64,000 bases of DNA from Fischerella sp. JS2. Its GTDB lineage: Bacteria; Cyanobacteriota; Cyanobacteriia; Cyanobacteriales; Nostocaceae. Location: contig NZ_CP135918.1 of assembly GCF_032393985.1 (NCBI RefSeq), forward strand, positions 372,001 through 436,000, written 5' to 3'. Position 1 is the stretch's first letter, and every line of letters begins with the position of its first letter. Below the pieces are notes generated by a model. The model saw nothing but the letters and a program-made list of their open reading frames with translations, made no database searches and was not told the origin of the DNA. The position numbers and the translations under genes were made by a program. Positions 1 through 8,778 of the stretch are shown here, in pieces.

Positions 1-1285
1 CTTGTAGATTTTTGAATTTAACCCATCCTGGTACAAACTTAATTTCTCCATTACGATTGCTCACAGTTCGCCTAGATTTCGGTGCTTCAAAACCAGGTGC
101 TTTTAAACCACACGTATCGCGAATATCTTCCCGTAGTTCATCATCAAGACACAACCCGATCGTAGTTCCATTCATTCCACTACCCCAACCCAGTCTCAAA
201 CTATAGGGACATTTTTCTGGTTCGTAAAATTCGCGGATATAATTAAAATCTAAATTTTTACCTGATGCTTGAGGATTGTTCTTAATTTCTTGCCAGTAAT
301 CATGCTCATAGTCCCATTGTTCTTGAGTAAATTCTTGACATATTTGTAAGAGTTCATCCAGGTTACTAAAGGGTAACTTCATCCCCTGTTTATGTGTGAA
401 CCATGAAAGCATTTCTGTATCTAATGTAATGGTGAACTCTGTTTGGACATTTCGCACCATTTCAGCATAGATAGACGCTTTATATTTAGCTAAGTAATCC
501 GAAAATCTGCTAGAAACTACTACCTCAGCTACAACAGGTATGTTAACAGGTATTTCTTGACCTTTCTTAGTTTTGATTGTGCTTTCTAAGAGTGGTGCTG
601 AATCTGTAATTTTGATAGCTCTGAAAAAGTCTGTATTTGGCCCTTTACCAGGAAAGTTTATCGCTTGATATGTGAGGTGGAATTCTGAGAAGAAACTATC
701 CATGAATAGCTCATCATCGAGAAATTTCTGCTGATGTTGATTAAGTTTTCCTAATTTTTCTCTCAATTTTTTCTCGATTTCGCTCACCCGCTTTGACGAA
801 GGTAGTTGAAAACGATCTGCGTGTTTCAATAGATAATATGCGATCGCAGTTCTAATTGCTCCTTTAATCGAAGAACCAGGAATAAATAATTGTCCCATCC
901 CATTCCGAATCATGGGACGCAAATCTGTAATTCTCTCAGATGTCAACTTTTGGCTGACGGCTTCTTTGGGAAAAATTGGACAATCTTCTGCATCTTTAGC
1001 TTTCCACCACTCGGAACCAAAGGCTTGTTTTAAAAGTTTTGTGATATCTTGGCGTTTTTCAATTGCTTGAATATAGTCATCGAAAAATCGTTTTCCTTTT
1101 GCTAATAAACCCTTTGCTAAAGCTTCTAGATTGGGGAGATAGACTTTTTTATCTGTCTGTACATATTCAAAGGGATATAATCTTGATACTGATGAGCCAA
1201 TATGTAAAATTGGACTTGTCATTAGTATCTTTTTTGATTGATAAAAATCAGGTTTCTTGAGAGCAGATTCGAGAGAAACCACCAT
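1..1285 (-). CDS. csm5: Type III-A CRISPR RAMP protein Csm5 (3' end outside window)
   Basis: Csm5 caps the 3' end of the crRNA in the Csm complex. The frame is open from an ATG at 1285 to the left edge (about 428 residues seen, no stop reached). The N-terminal strand ends in SPILHIGSS, the usual RAMP start. IPGSSIKGAIRTAI near residue 130 is the Csm5-type glycine loop, and a late LRLGWGSGMNG (about residue 364) matches the C-terminal RAMP motif. A second ATG at 1222 would remove the first strand, so 1285 is preferred; an AGGA lies upstream of it. The gene follows csm4 after 4 nt, last in the visible operon. Family assignment is by motif and gene order. The C-terminus and any downstream cas genes are not visible. 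Confidence 0.9.
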   Translation of the reverse strand, partial: MVVSLESALKKPDFYQSKKILMTSPILHIGSSVSRLYPFEYVQTDKKVYLPNLEALAKGLLAKGKRFFDDYIQAIEKRQDITKLLKQAFGSEWWKAKDAEDCPIFPKEAVSQKLTSERITDLRPMIRNGMGQLFIPGSSIKGAIRTAIAYYLLKHADRFQLPSSKRVSEIEKKLREKLGKLNQHQQKFLDDELFMDSFFSEFHLTYQAINFPGKGPNTDFFRAIKITDSAPLLESTIKTKKGQEIPVNIPVVAEVVVSSRFSDYLAKYKASIYAEMVRNVQTEFTITLDTEMLSWFTHKQGMKLPFSNLDELLQICQEFTQEQWDYEHDYWQEIKNNPQASGKNLDFNYIREFYEPEKCPYSLRLGWGSGMNGTTIGLCLDDELREDIRDTCGLKAPGFEAPKSRRTVSNRNGEIKFVPGWVKFKNLQ

Positions 1286-1289
1286 AATC

Positions 1290-2342
1290 TTATTTATCCT
1301 GTGCTTTAATTGGCAAACTTAAGCTAATACCACTACGGTAAATTCGATATTTTTTGAAACCGTTGGGTGTAACATCTACTAGCTTTCCTTGTGGTGGTAC
1401 AAGAAAAACCGAACCTTCGCTAAACATGCGCACCATTTTACGTCGGAGTTGATTTTCTGCTATCCAACCACCGCGTTGTTGAATGTCGTAGCTAGCTTGA
1501 TTTAAAAAGTCAGTTGTTATGGGTGTATCCCAAAACAAACTCATCAACGCATGATGATTTCCATCAGAAAAATTTACTACCTTTTTCCAGGTTTCTGGTA
1601 ATTCTAACCACTCAACTTGAAATCTTCCTGCACCACTCGAACGCTCTCCTCCCAGTCCTTCTTCTCCTAATAGATACAAAGCAGCTTTTAGCTTGTCTAC
1701 TAATTTCTCTCCAGAAGGAGAGAATTGCACTAGAAAATATAAACCAGCCGGATTTTTCTCCCACTCAAATTGCACAAAACCAGTATGATAAAAGTTTGTT
1801 GCTCTCGTAACACGGTCTACAGCAATTTTTGGGAATTTTTCAATTTTAAAGGCTTTTTTGTAGTCAAAGGTTCCTGCTTCTTTAAGTTTTTCCTCCGATT
1901 TACCAGTAGTTTGAGCAATTAATTCTTGGCGATCGCTCTCTTGAAACCCTTCCTTTTGATACCATCTTTGCCATATTTCTAAAGGCAAATAATTAAGCTT
2001 TTTGTAGGTTTTGAAAAAAGCTAGATCCTTATCAGGATAGTTGATGGGGAACTTCAGGGGACGGGGAAGATAGTAAATTGTTTCTTGTCCAACTTCTCGG
2101 TAAATAAAGGTGGAACTGATACGGAAAGGGGGAGTTAATTCAGGTTGCTCTTTTGAAGGAAATATCTGCAATAATTCCTCAACTGCATTTTTACCAAATA
2201 ACCGCGCATAGACACTAACCCATGCACTAAATAAAGCATCGGAACGGACGCGATCGCTCGTTTGTTCCATCCCTATTCCCACTTCCCCAAAATGTGCGGG
2301 GCTACAGCCAAAGTTGAGTTTAACTAATTTCCAGACACTCAT
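1290..2342 (-). CDS. csm4: Type III-A CRISPR RAMP protein Csm4
   Basis: Csm4 binds the 5' handle of the crRNA and joins Cas10 to the Csm3 backbone. The 350-residue protein begins with a RAMP strand and PAHFGE near residue 16, followed by SDALFSAW, the common Csm4 'HSDTLFSA' element. The glycine-rich loop LGGERSSGAGRF lies at about residue 232. Length is normal for the family. It is separated from csm3 by 1 nt and from csm5 by 4 nt, so the genes are certainly cotranscribed. No nuclease residues are expected in Csm4. The C-terminal 90 residues are less conserved but contain no visible breaks. Confidence 0.92.
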   Translation of the reverse strand: MSVWKLVKLNFGCSPAHFGEVGIGMEQTSDRVRSDALFSAWVSVYARLFGKNAVEELLQIFPSKEQPELTPPFRISSTFIYREVGQETIYYLPRPLKFPINYPDKDLAFFKTYKKLNYLPLEIWQRWYQKEGFQESDRQELIAQTTGKSEEKLKEAGTFDYKKAFKIEKFPKIAVDRVTRATNFYHTGFVQFEWEKNPAGLYFLVQFSPSGEKLVDKLKAALYLLGEEGLGGERSSGAGRFQVEWLELPETWKKVVNFSDGNHHALMSLFWDTPITTDFLNQASYDIQQRGGWIAENQLRRKMVRMFSEGSVFLVPPQGKLVDVTPNGFKKYRIYRSGISLSLPIKAQDK

Positions 2343-2343
2343 A

Positions 2344-3321
2344 TCAATCTCCTGGCAATAATCGATTTACGTACTCGCTTAAACTTCCAAAGTTATCTAA
2401 GAGTGCTTGGGTGTTGGGAATGGTTTCTAATGGTTGTAAACCTGATGTACCAGGAGGAGTGCTGGTGATTTGGCGATACTGTGCCAAGCTACGATAGGAA
2501 AACTGAAAGTTCTGAAATCTGACTTTCCCATACCCTCTGGAACCATGTCCGCCAAGTGCATCATCTTCTAAAATGGCGAGTGCGATCGCAATATTTTGCA
2601 AATCTTCAATGGCTTGATCTTTATTTTCAACGGTGTAAACTAATTCAAAATGAAATTTTGAGCCAGCAGGTACACGTTCTAGCTGTCTGGGATTTGCTGC
2701 GGCTGTCACTCGGTCAATACCGTTTTCAAATTTCCACTCGGTCATGTATAAACCAGTGTCAACTTGCTTGAGTTTTTCTGCTGATTCTGGTACTAAATGG
2801 CAATCTCGAATAATCAATCGAGCTGGTGCGTTACGTCCGCGATTGATTCTAATACAATTTTGATTGTTGATTGTAGAAGTAGGATTATTTTTATTTTCTT
2901 CATATAATCCTTCTTCCCTAGTAGTTTCAATTGGCATCCAAAATTTGGAACCCCCGGTAGAACCAAATAGACGACTAATTTGACAGGTGTTAGCACCTTC
3001 GTAGGCAATAAATCTACCTGCTTCTACTTCAGTAAAACCATCTTTTAAATCGTCACTTTCGTAGCGCCAAGTACCGCTTCCTCCTGGACGATTTAGGGGT
3101 TTATTTAATAACCTTTCTAAGATAGAACGCAGTTTACCTTTAAGGGAAGAACCAGGTAAGTAAGGATATTTTGTGAGAGGATCGCGAATTACAGGTTTAT
3201 CCAGTCCACCGATATCCAAATTTTCGCCACCACCACCAATATGCAATCCTGTTTCCACACAAATTTGACTGGTGAGGGTTAATTTACCAAGAAGGGGTTT
3301 TTGTGCGTATGATACTGGCAT
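2344..3321 (-). CDS. csm3: Type III-A CRISPR RAMP backbone endoribonuclease Csm3
   Basis: Csm3 forms the repeated backbone of the complex and cuts target RNA at 6-nt intervals. The 325-residue protein has GLHIGGG near residue 25 and IGGLDKPVIRDP near residue 37. Asp41 in this loop corresponds to the catalytic aspartate of the family (by alignment of the loop, not tested). PYLPGSSLKGKLR follows, and a late LGGHGSRGYGKV (about residue 255) is the second glycine-rich RAMP signature. RNA cleavage should therefore be intact. It is longer than compact Csm3 proteins (about 220 residues) because of an insertion around residues 70-150. It starts 2 nt after the csm2 stop. Confidence 0.93.
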   Translation of the reverse strand: MPVSYAQKPLLGKLTLTSQICVETGLHIGGGGENLDIGGLDKPVIRDPLTKYPYLPGSSLKGKLRSILERLLNKPLNRPGGSGTWRYESDDLKDGFTEVEAGRFIAYEGANTCQISRLFGSTGGSKFWMPIETTREEGLYEENKNNPTSTINNQNCIRINRGRNAPARLIIRDCHLVPESAEKLKQVDTGLYMTEWKFENGIDRVTAAANPRQLERVPAGSKFHFELVYTVENKDQAIEDLQNIAIALAILEDDALGGHGSRGYGKVRFQNFQFSYRSLAQYRQITSTPPGTSGLQPLETIPNTQALLDNFGSLSEYVNRLLPGD

Positions 3322-3323
3322 AT

Positions 3324-3803
3324 TTACTTTCCACCTTCAGCTTTGTGATAAGCAATAATTGATTCAAGTAATTGAACTAGCCGTTCAAAATCTTCTTTGC
3401 TGTGAACTTCGTCAATAGCGGCTGACATCACCTCTCCTAATGGTTTTGCTGCTTTTTGTCTAGCTGCGGCATATGCTAATTTTGGTTTCAGCAGAACAAC
3501 TTCTGTTTTAATTTTTGCAAATTCACCTGTTTCCACTAAGTTGGCTTTTAAGCGATTTACAGCATCTAAAAATTTGCGAACTTGGTTCGTTTCTAATCGT
3601 TGCTGCTTGAGATAAGGGCCAAATTCTTCAGCATGTTTAACTAAGTCTCTAATGGGATATGTTTTTAACCCATCAGGTAAGCCGTTAATAGTTTTAACAA
3701 TTTCCTCAACGATATTTTGTGTTTTATTGACGTTAGTTTGAGGAATTGATTGCCTAGAATTTAGAGGTGGAATAGTTACTTTTGATTTAGTTGGTTCTGG
3801 CAT
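3324..3803 (-). CDS. csm2: Type III-A CRISPR small subunit Csm2
   Basis: Csm2 is the helical small subunit that lines the belly of the Csm filament and contacts the crRNA-target duplex. The 159-residue product ends with the family features LLKPKLAYAAARQ (about residue 105), an EDFERLVQLLE helix and a terminal IAYHKAEGGK. The first 30 residues are Ser/Pro/Asn-rich and probably disordered. Position between cas10 (8-nt gap) and csm3 (2-nt gap) is the classical III-A order. Identification rests on the C-terminal motif plus synteny; small subunits diverge quickly, but Cmr5 is less likely given the Csm neighbours. Confidence 0.88.
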   Translation of the reverse strand: MPEPTKSKVTIPPLNSRQSIPQTNVNKTQNIVEEIVKTINGLPDGLKTYPIRDLVKHAEEFGPYLKQQRLETNQVRKFLDAVNRLKANLVETGEFAKIKTEVVLLKPKLAYAAARQKAAKPLGEVMSAAIDEVHSKEDFERLVQLLESIIAYHKAEGGK

Positions 3804-3811
3804 ATAAATTA

Positions 3812-6175
3812 CTAGCGGTTTAAAAGTTCAATCCAAGTAGCGATCGCCCGAAAATAAGGCGCATTATATGGACTTTTTAAGGAAGTCCGAAACTCAGTGT
3901 CATCTAGTACATTTTTGGGTAATCTCGCTAAAGTATAAGCAATCTTGGGTAGATGCAAATAATAGCGAGTTCCTAAAGCCTCCTCTGATTTTTTATTGTC
4001 TTCAAACTTTTCTAATGCTTTTTCTTGTATTTCTGCGGTGATGAGTAAGTTACGCACAAAATTACGGGAATAATTAACTCCTATATCTTGCTGTTCTAAT
4101 CTCTCGACAAATGGTAATATACCTAGTAGCTTTGGTCTAGTTTCTGAATGTAAATATTTTTGAATTTCCGAATCAATAATCTTGTTATCTTCTATTCCCA
4201 GCCATTCATTCCACTTAAATACTTGGCTAAATAGACTTAAACTATCTTTACCATTACCTTTAGCTTTTTCTTCCGCTTCTCCTGATTCCTCAGCTGCTTT
4301 GTAAAGGGGAAATTTAATATCATTAATACTAATACCACCTGATAACGTAATATCTGGATTATTTCCTGTATAAGCACGAAAGCATTGGTAGATATCAAAG
4401 GCAAATTCAACCACTTCATTCCACGTACCACTAACAAATAAATCATCACCACCAGCATAGATAAATAGTAAATTATCTCGCTTTTTTGGAGTTAAAAATT
4501 CTGCTTTTTTATGTAAAATATCTGCAATTAATTTATTTTTATTAAGGAAATTTTCTTGCCTAAATTCAGCTAAACTGTTGAGATAAACTTTAAAAAAATA
4601 ACTCATCTGACGCGAAAGTCCAGCAATTCTTGGCAAAGTTTTATTTTCTCCTAAACCCTCAGCAAAGATTCTCCCCAAATTGTCTACATCCATTCGCAGG
4701 TATCCAAGTCTATTTACACCTTTGGCTTTTTTCGCCATTTCGTTAGCACGGATAATCAAACCTTTTTCTTCACTACTTTCTTGAGCATAGTTTCCCAGCA
4801 GTAAAGGAAAAGATTTCTTAAACTGGGAGAATTTATAATGCTCTATATTCCAGTCATTTACCAACAAAGCCGTGTCATTATCTGGAACTATTTGTTTCCA
4901 CCTGTGAAATAAATGATAGTAAACATTTTTAGCATCACGTTTATCAGTAGCAGGAAGTTCAAAGGTAAGCGTGTCAAACTTATCCTCAAAGTTTTCGCTT
5001 TGCGATCGCACTATCACTTCAACTTTTAATAACTGTCCTCCCAACTCAAACATTCTGCAACAAGTTTCGCAAGCAAGCACCGAATCAGGTTCGTTCTTAT
5101 TAAGTTGCTTTAATTCTGCTGATTCCACATCATCACGATGACAAACTTTACAAGGCTCGTAACTATCACTTTCTTGAAGAAATTTGCTAATATTTTCAGC
5201 AAACTTACGAGACTTGTGTACAGCTAGTTTTTTACTTGTCAGTTCTGACCAATAATCGGCAAATTTTTCAGTGGTAATATCTGTGATGGGGAAGTCTAAA
5301 CAATCAAGTGCGAGAAAATTTTTGCCTTGAAACTCACCCAAAAGCCATTCATTAAATTGTTGACGAACTTCTGCAACATTGATTTTAACTGATTCTATTG
5401 CAGGAGCTAATATATATAAATTACCACCACCTGCATAAATAACATTTGTACGCGGTAATTCTAATGCTTCCAAAAGTTGCTGTACTACTTCTTCTGTGAC
5501 TAGTTCCAAATAAAAGCTGCGCGCACGCAGAGATTTCAGCGCACCATCAGAAGATATAGTGTAAATAAATTTTTGAATACCTGATAAATCACCTGCAATT
5601 AAAGTTAGGTTATTGCTTTCAGGATTATTTGCTAATGCAGCAGCAACCCCAGCAGTACTTCTGGCTATGTCTATTAATGCAACATCCGAATCACCAAAGC
5701 TGATGAAAGAACCATATTTTTCTAGAATCAAAGTCAGCAAAGATAGGTTATTTAAATCTCTATCTCTATCGTCGTCGAGTTTATCTAATTCTTGTTTAAT
5801 TTCATATTTCAGTTTTATGAAATCTTCTAATGAAGGTTCTTTTTCTAGGGGGTAAGGTATTTTAGGATTTCTCTCGGCAATAACATCTGGCTGACAATAA
5901 TGTTGATGCTGATTTTGACTCTTTTTCTCTTTGTCTTTTTCCAAGTTTATCGAGTCAAACAGCAGACGCAAAGCTTTTGGTTCGCCTTTGCTATTCCAAG
6001 AAAGTAATTTCTGTGCTTGTGCAACAGCTTTTTTAATTACATCATCATTATCACCTGCTGCTATTAACCTTGATAATTTCTCTTTTAGTTTCGAGTTTGT
6101 CCAAACCGCTAGAACCCTAATGGCTTCTTGGATGACTTGCAAAGCAGCTTTTTCAGCAACACGTAATTGTTTCAT
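3812..6175 (-). CDS. cas10: Cas10/Csm1, GGDD cyclase subunit without an HD nuclease
   Basis: Cas10 is the large subunit of the type III complex and makes cyclic oligoadenylates from ATP after target RNA binding. The 787-residue protein carries GDLSGIQKFIYTI (about residue 195, first palm), a zinc-finger pair CKVCHRDD and CETCC (about residues 342-372), LRMDVDNLGRIFAEGL and the catalytic AGGDD near residue 574. The N-terminal 165 residues show no HD motif: the expected His-Asp pair of the ssDNA nuclease is absent, and the junction usually written LYDH reads LIDI. So cOA synthesis is expected but ssDNA cutting is not (inference). The ATG overlaps the stop of an upstream small reading frame as ATGA, a sign of coupled translation. 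Confidence 0.95.
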   Translation of the reverse strand: MKQLRVAEKAALQVIQEAIRVLAVWTNSKLKEKLSRLIAAGDNDDVIKKAVAQAQKLLSWNSKGEPKALRLLFDSINLEKDKEKKSQNQHQHYCQPDVIAERNPKIPYPLEKEPSLEDFIKLKYEIKQELDKLDDDRDRDLNNLSLLTLILEKYGSFISFGDSDVALIDIARSTAGVAAALANNPESNNLTLIAGDLSGIQKFIYTISSDGALKSLRARSFYLELVTEEVVQQLLEALELPRTNVIYAGGGNLYILAPAIESVKINVAEVRQQFNEWLLGEFQGKNFLALDCLDFPITDITTEKFADYWSELTSKKLAVHKSRKFAENISKFLQESDSYEPCKVCHRDDVESAELKQLNKNEPDSVLACETCCRMFELGGQLLKVEVIVRSQSENFEDKFDTLTFELPATDKRDAKNVYYHLFHRWKQIVPDNDTALLVNDWNIEHYKFSQFKKSFPLLLGNYAQESSEEKGLIIRANEMAKKAKGVNRLGYLRMDVDNLGRIFAEGLGENKTLPRIAGLSRQMSYFFKVYLNSLAEFRQENFLNKNKLIADILHKKAEFLTPKKRDNLLFIYAGGDDLFVSGTWNEVVEFAFDIYQCFRAYTGNNPDITLSGGISINDIKFPLYKAAEESGEAEEKAKGNGKDSLSLFSQVFKWNEWLGIEDNKIIDSEIQKYLHSETRPKLLGILPFVERLEQQDIGVNYSRNFVRNLLITAEIQEKALEKFEDNKKSEEALGTRYYLHLPKIAYTLARLPKNVLDDTEFRTSLKSPYNAPYFRAIATWIELLNR

Positions 6176-6456
6176 TGTTTACTACCCAACCTTACTAAAA
6201 CTTTTGCCAACATCTGCACCATCTCCCTTCCAGAAACATCCTCTCCTCGCATAAGACGGTGAATTTTACCAGTTAACACAGGCGACTCAAATTCAATCAC
6301 ATCCTCTTTATCCTCAAGATCGCTGTGGATGATTGCAACTATCCGCAACCCCTCTCAACGTGCCGCCGCATCTCGCACTACTTGGTCGCCATTTGCAGGT
6401 TGACCAAACCTGACTTTTAAAACGTCACCTTCAAGGTTGATCTGATATGAAGTCAT
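6172..6456 (-). pseudogene. Decayed csx3-like fragment running into a 58-codon frame coupled to cas10
   Basis: From an ATG at 6456 the frame reads MTSYQINLEGDVLKVRFG and then a stretch matching NDQIVKDAAVRL of the neighbouring Csx3, then stops at TGA (6355-6357). It looks like the first third of a second csx3 copy. The same frame stays open after the stop for about 60 codons, possibly from a TTG at 6348 behind a GAGAGGGG stretch, to a TGA that overlaps the cas10 ATG as ATGA. That second part (beginning LRIVAIIHSDLEDKEDV and ending VLVRLGSKQ) does not resemble Csx3 and I do not recognise it. Either it is a small real gene coupled to cas10 or it is residual open frame. The fragment is probably non-functional as a ring nuclease. 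Confidence 0.6.
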
Positions 6457-6553
6457 AGAAATTAACAGTATTTATACTTAAATTTTTATTAATCAAATAT
6501 CAATCAGTTAAGTCTCCCAAATTATACGTAGGATTATGTGTGATACAAATCAC

Positions 6554-6805
6554 TTATTTTCCTAATTTGGGGTCAAAATAGCCAATTGCACCGTAAAGAT
6601 GACTAATCTTGTGTGCTAAAACAAACGCTACAGGTATTGATACGGAGCCATTAATCTTAAGTAATTGTCCACCTCTGAGTTCACCAGAACCTACCATTGC
6701 TTCTAACCGTACCGCCGCATCTTTCACTATTTGGTCATTTTGGGTGAGTTCACCAAAATTTAGCCGTAAAGTATCTTCGCTTAACTCAACGTTGTAAGTA
6801 GTCAT
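6554..6805 (-). CDS. csx3: Csx3/Crn3 ring nuclease, truncated by an in-frame stop
   Basis: Csx3 (Crn3) cleaves cyclic tetra-adenylate and so turns off type III signalling. The predicted 83-residue product starts MTTYNVELS and contains GGQLLKINGSVSIPVA, LAHKISHLYGA and FDPKLGK. His69 and Asp78 have the spacing of the catalytic His/Asp pair described for the archaeal enzyme (inference from motif). It ends at TAA (6554-6556), but translation past this stop gives VICITHNPTYNLGDLTD, ending at TGA 6500. That is the normal Csx3 C-terminus, so a tyrosine codon has most likely become TAA and the THNP histidine is lost. A longer frame from 6862 adds 19 residues unlike the family, so the ATG at 6805 is preferred. 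Activity is doubtful. Confidence 0.82.
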   Translation of the reverse strand: MTTYNVELSEDTLRLNFGELTQNDQIVKDAAVRLEAMVGSGELRGGQLLKINGSVSIPVAFVLAHKISHLYGAIGYFDPKLGK

Positions 6806-6917
6806 TACCTTGCCTAATTGCATGGATACATCATATATCTTGCTGGAAGAGGCTACTTCCAATAAGCATTAACCTAGAGGTAATCAGGATTTACGCAAGA
6901 TGTGACAGGTTAAAATA

Positions 6918-8321
6918 GTGCTTGAGCAAGTTTTTCAAGATATTCCCAGCGTAGAACTGTTGCAGTGGTTAGCACGCGGTTCTCTTAAACAAAATTTACA
7001 GCGAGCAGTTCGTTTATGGGTGTGGTTGACTTCGCTGTATGGTGAAAACTGCTTGGCTTTAAATGACGCTTTTACCTATGCTCAATGGCGGGATGTGTTT
7101 TTTACTTCCACGCACCCCAAAGGTGAAACTGTTCCCAAACTACACGATAAAAACTGTCCCTGTGCCAGAACTATGGCACAATGGCTATTTGATCCAAGAA
7201 CAGGAATTTCGGAAACTGAGTGGAAGGAATCAGTTGTTTCCCACGCAGGTATAAATAAATCTCAACTAGATGAATTGCTCAAAGCACGTCTGTTTGGTGT
7301 AACTCGCCGTTCCCTCCAAGCTGATTTGGAAACTTTAGCTGAGTTGGGATGGTTAGTATATAAAAACCAACAATATTATCGCGTCGCTGAATTACCGTTA
7401 CGCCCTACAACTATAAATAATGAAGTCAACCTGTCAAAACTTGGTACTTACGAATTAAATTTTCTTCAGGAAGATTTAAGTACGATCGCTGAAAACCATT
7501 CCCAAAAAATCAACGGTGTACAACGCTTTTTCCTGAAACTTGATTACGTCATTCCCCGTAGCACAATTGATTTAGTTGAAGACTGGCAATACGAGTTAAG
7601 GCAACTTTGGACAAAAACTCCAGTTCCACCGATCAAGCTAACCTACAACAGCGCTAAGGTGGGAGATATCGTTGATTGCATCGTTTATCCGGTATGCATC
7701 TACTACGTGCAGAGAGCAGTTTATCTGTGTGCCTACGGTGAAAGTCCCCTACGACAAGGTAATTGGTATAATTTTCGCCTTGATCGCATTCAAAATATGA
7801 TCCCCTTAGACTGGACAAATCCTCAGCTTCCCGATATTTTGCTACAACGTTATCAACAGACATCTTTACCCACTCCAGATGATATTGCAGTCGCAATGAG
7901 CAAAGCCTGGGGTTTTGATTTCTATTTGCCTGCTCAACTGATGCTGTTAAGATTTGAGCGAGAATTTCACGATCGCTACGTTCAAGGTACTGAACGCCAC
8001 GATACTTTTGAGGAAATTACTTACCAGCAAGCACAACATCTAATTCGGCGCGAGGTTAAACAAGCGGAACCACAGCAGGCATTACTAAACATTTTGGCGA
8101 ATCGTTCACCGAATGATGCCTATTATCAAGTAAGTATCCGATACCAAGATTATAAACACAGAGATAATAATGTCATTATGCGCCTGCGAGCCTGGCATCC
8201 TAAATGCGAAGTCCTGCTTCCCTTTGATTTACGACAAAGTATTGCTGCTGAGGTAGCAAAAGAATTCCTGTTTTACCATCAAAATTCCCGTTGTGATGAA
8301 TACATTGAAACTAACAGATAA
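6918..8321 (+). CDS. WYL-domain CRISPR-associated protein (TIGR03985-like), likely transcriptional regulator
   Basis: This 467-residue protein is divergent from the csx3-cas10 operon across about 110 nt. It has an N-terminal helical region, a winged-helix-like stretch with FGVTRRSLQADLETLAELG (about residues 132-150), and a WYL domain around residues 255-300 containing VYLCAYGES and NWYNFRLDRI. WYL domains sense ligands such as nucleotides and often control CRISPR operons. I recall the cyanobacterial CRISPR-linked family TIGR03985 as the match, from memory only. It starts at GTG 6918. A role as repressor or activator of the adjacent operon is inferred from the divergent layout. Its stop lies 23 nt beyond the start of the following pseudogene. 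Confidence 0.82.
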   Translation: MLEQVFQDIPSVELLQWLARGSLKQNLQRAVRLWVWLTSLYGENCLALNDAFTYAQWRDVFFTSTHPKGETVPKLHDKNCPCARTMAQWLFDPRTGISETEWKESVVSHAGINKSQLDELLKARLFGVTRRSLQADLETLAELGWLVYKNQQYYRVAELPLRPTTINNEVNLSKLGTYELNFLQEDLSTIAENHSQKINGVQRFFLKLDYVIPRSTIDLVEDWQYELRQLWTKTPVPPIKLTYNSAKVGDIVDCIVYPVCIYYVQRAVYLCAYGESPLRQGNWYNFRLDRIQNMIPLDWTNPQLPDILLQRYQQTSLPTPDDIAVAMSKAWGFDFYLPAQLMLLRFEREFHDRYVQGTERHDTFEEITYQQAQHLIRREVKQAEPQQALLNILANRSPNDAYYQVSIRYQDYKHRDNNVIMRLRAWHPKCEVLLPFDLRQSIAAEVAKEFLFYHQNSRCDEYIETNR

Positions 8322-8778
8322 ATTTGCAGAGGCACTAGTTTATGCAACCCGTCTCTATGCTAATCAAAGCCACAAAATTAGCGGTGTTCCTTGTGTCACA
8401 CACTTATTAAGTGTCACAGCACTAGTGCTAGAAGCATGAGGGACTGAAGCAGAAGCGATCGCAGCTTTATTACACGATGCGATAGAAGATTAAGATGGAA
8501 GTCAAACCCGTGGAGAAATTTGCCAGAAATTTGGAGATACAGTAGTAGCAATCATTAATGGCTGTACTGAATGCAATATTTACCCAAAACCACTTGGCAA
8601 GAACGCAAAAAAAGATACTTGCATAACTTGCGTCATACTTTACCCTCTATCCGGCCGGTGTCTTTGGCGGATAACTTTGTGGTTTTTCCAAAAACTTTTA
8701 CGAGTTTACCGTGGAAATAGTTCAGACTTGATGACTGAGGAGTTTTCACGGGTGATTGAGGAACTGTGTCAGGTTTGA
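8296..8778 (+). pseudogene. Broken HD-domain (SpoT/MESH1-like) phosphohydrolase gene
   Basis: From ATG 8296, inside the end of the WYL gene, the frame gives DKFAEALVYATRLYANQSHK, then GVPCVTHLLSV and AALLHDAIED. This is the metal-binding HD pattern of (p)ppGpp hydrolases of the SpoT/MESH1 type. Two in-frame stops interrupt it (TGA after LVLEA, TAA after LLHDAIED). A frameshift follows near 8590-8600: the expected WQERKKRYLHNLRH and PVSLADN are found in another frame. The last piece, ending EEFSRVIEELCQV, returns to a third position before TGA 8778. The original protein would have been about 160 residues, likely cotranscribed with the WYL gene. The gene is dead, but recently enough to be readable. 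Confidence 0.85.
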
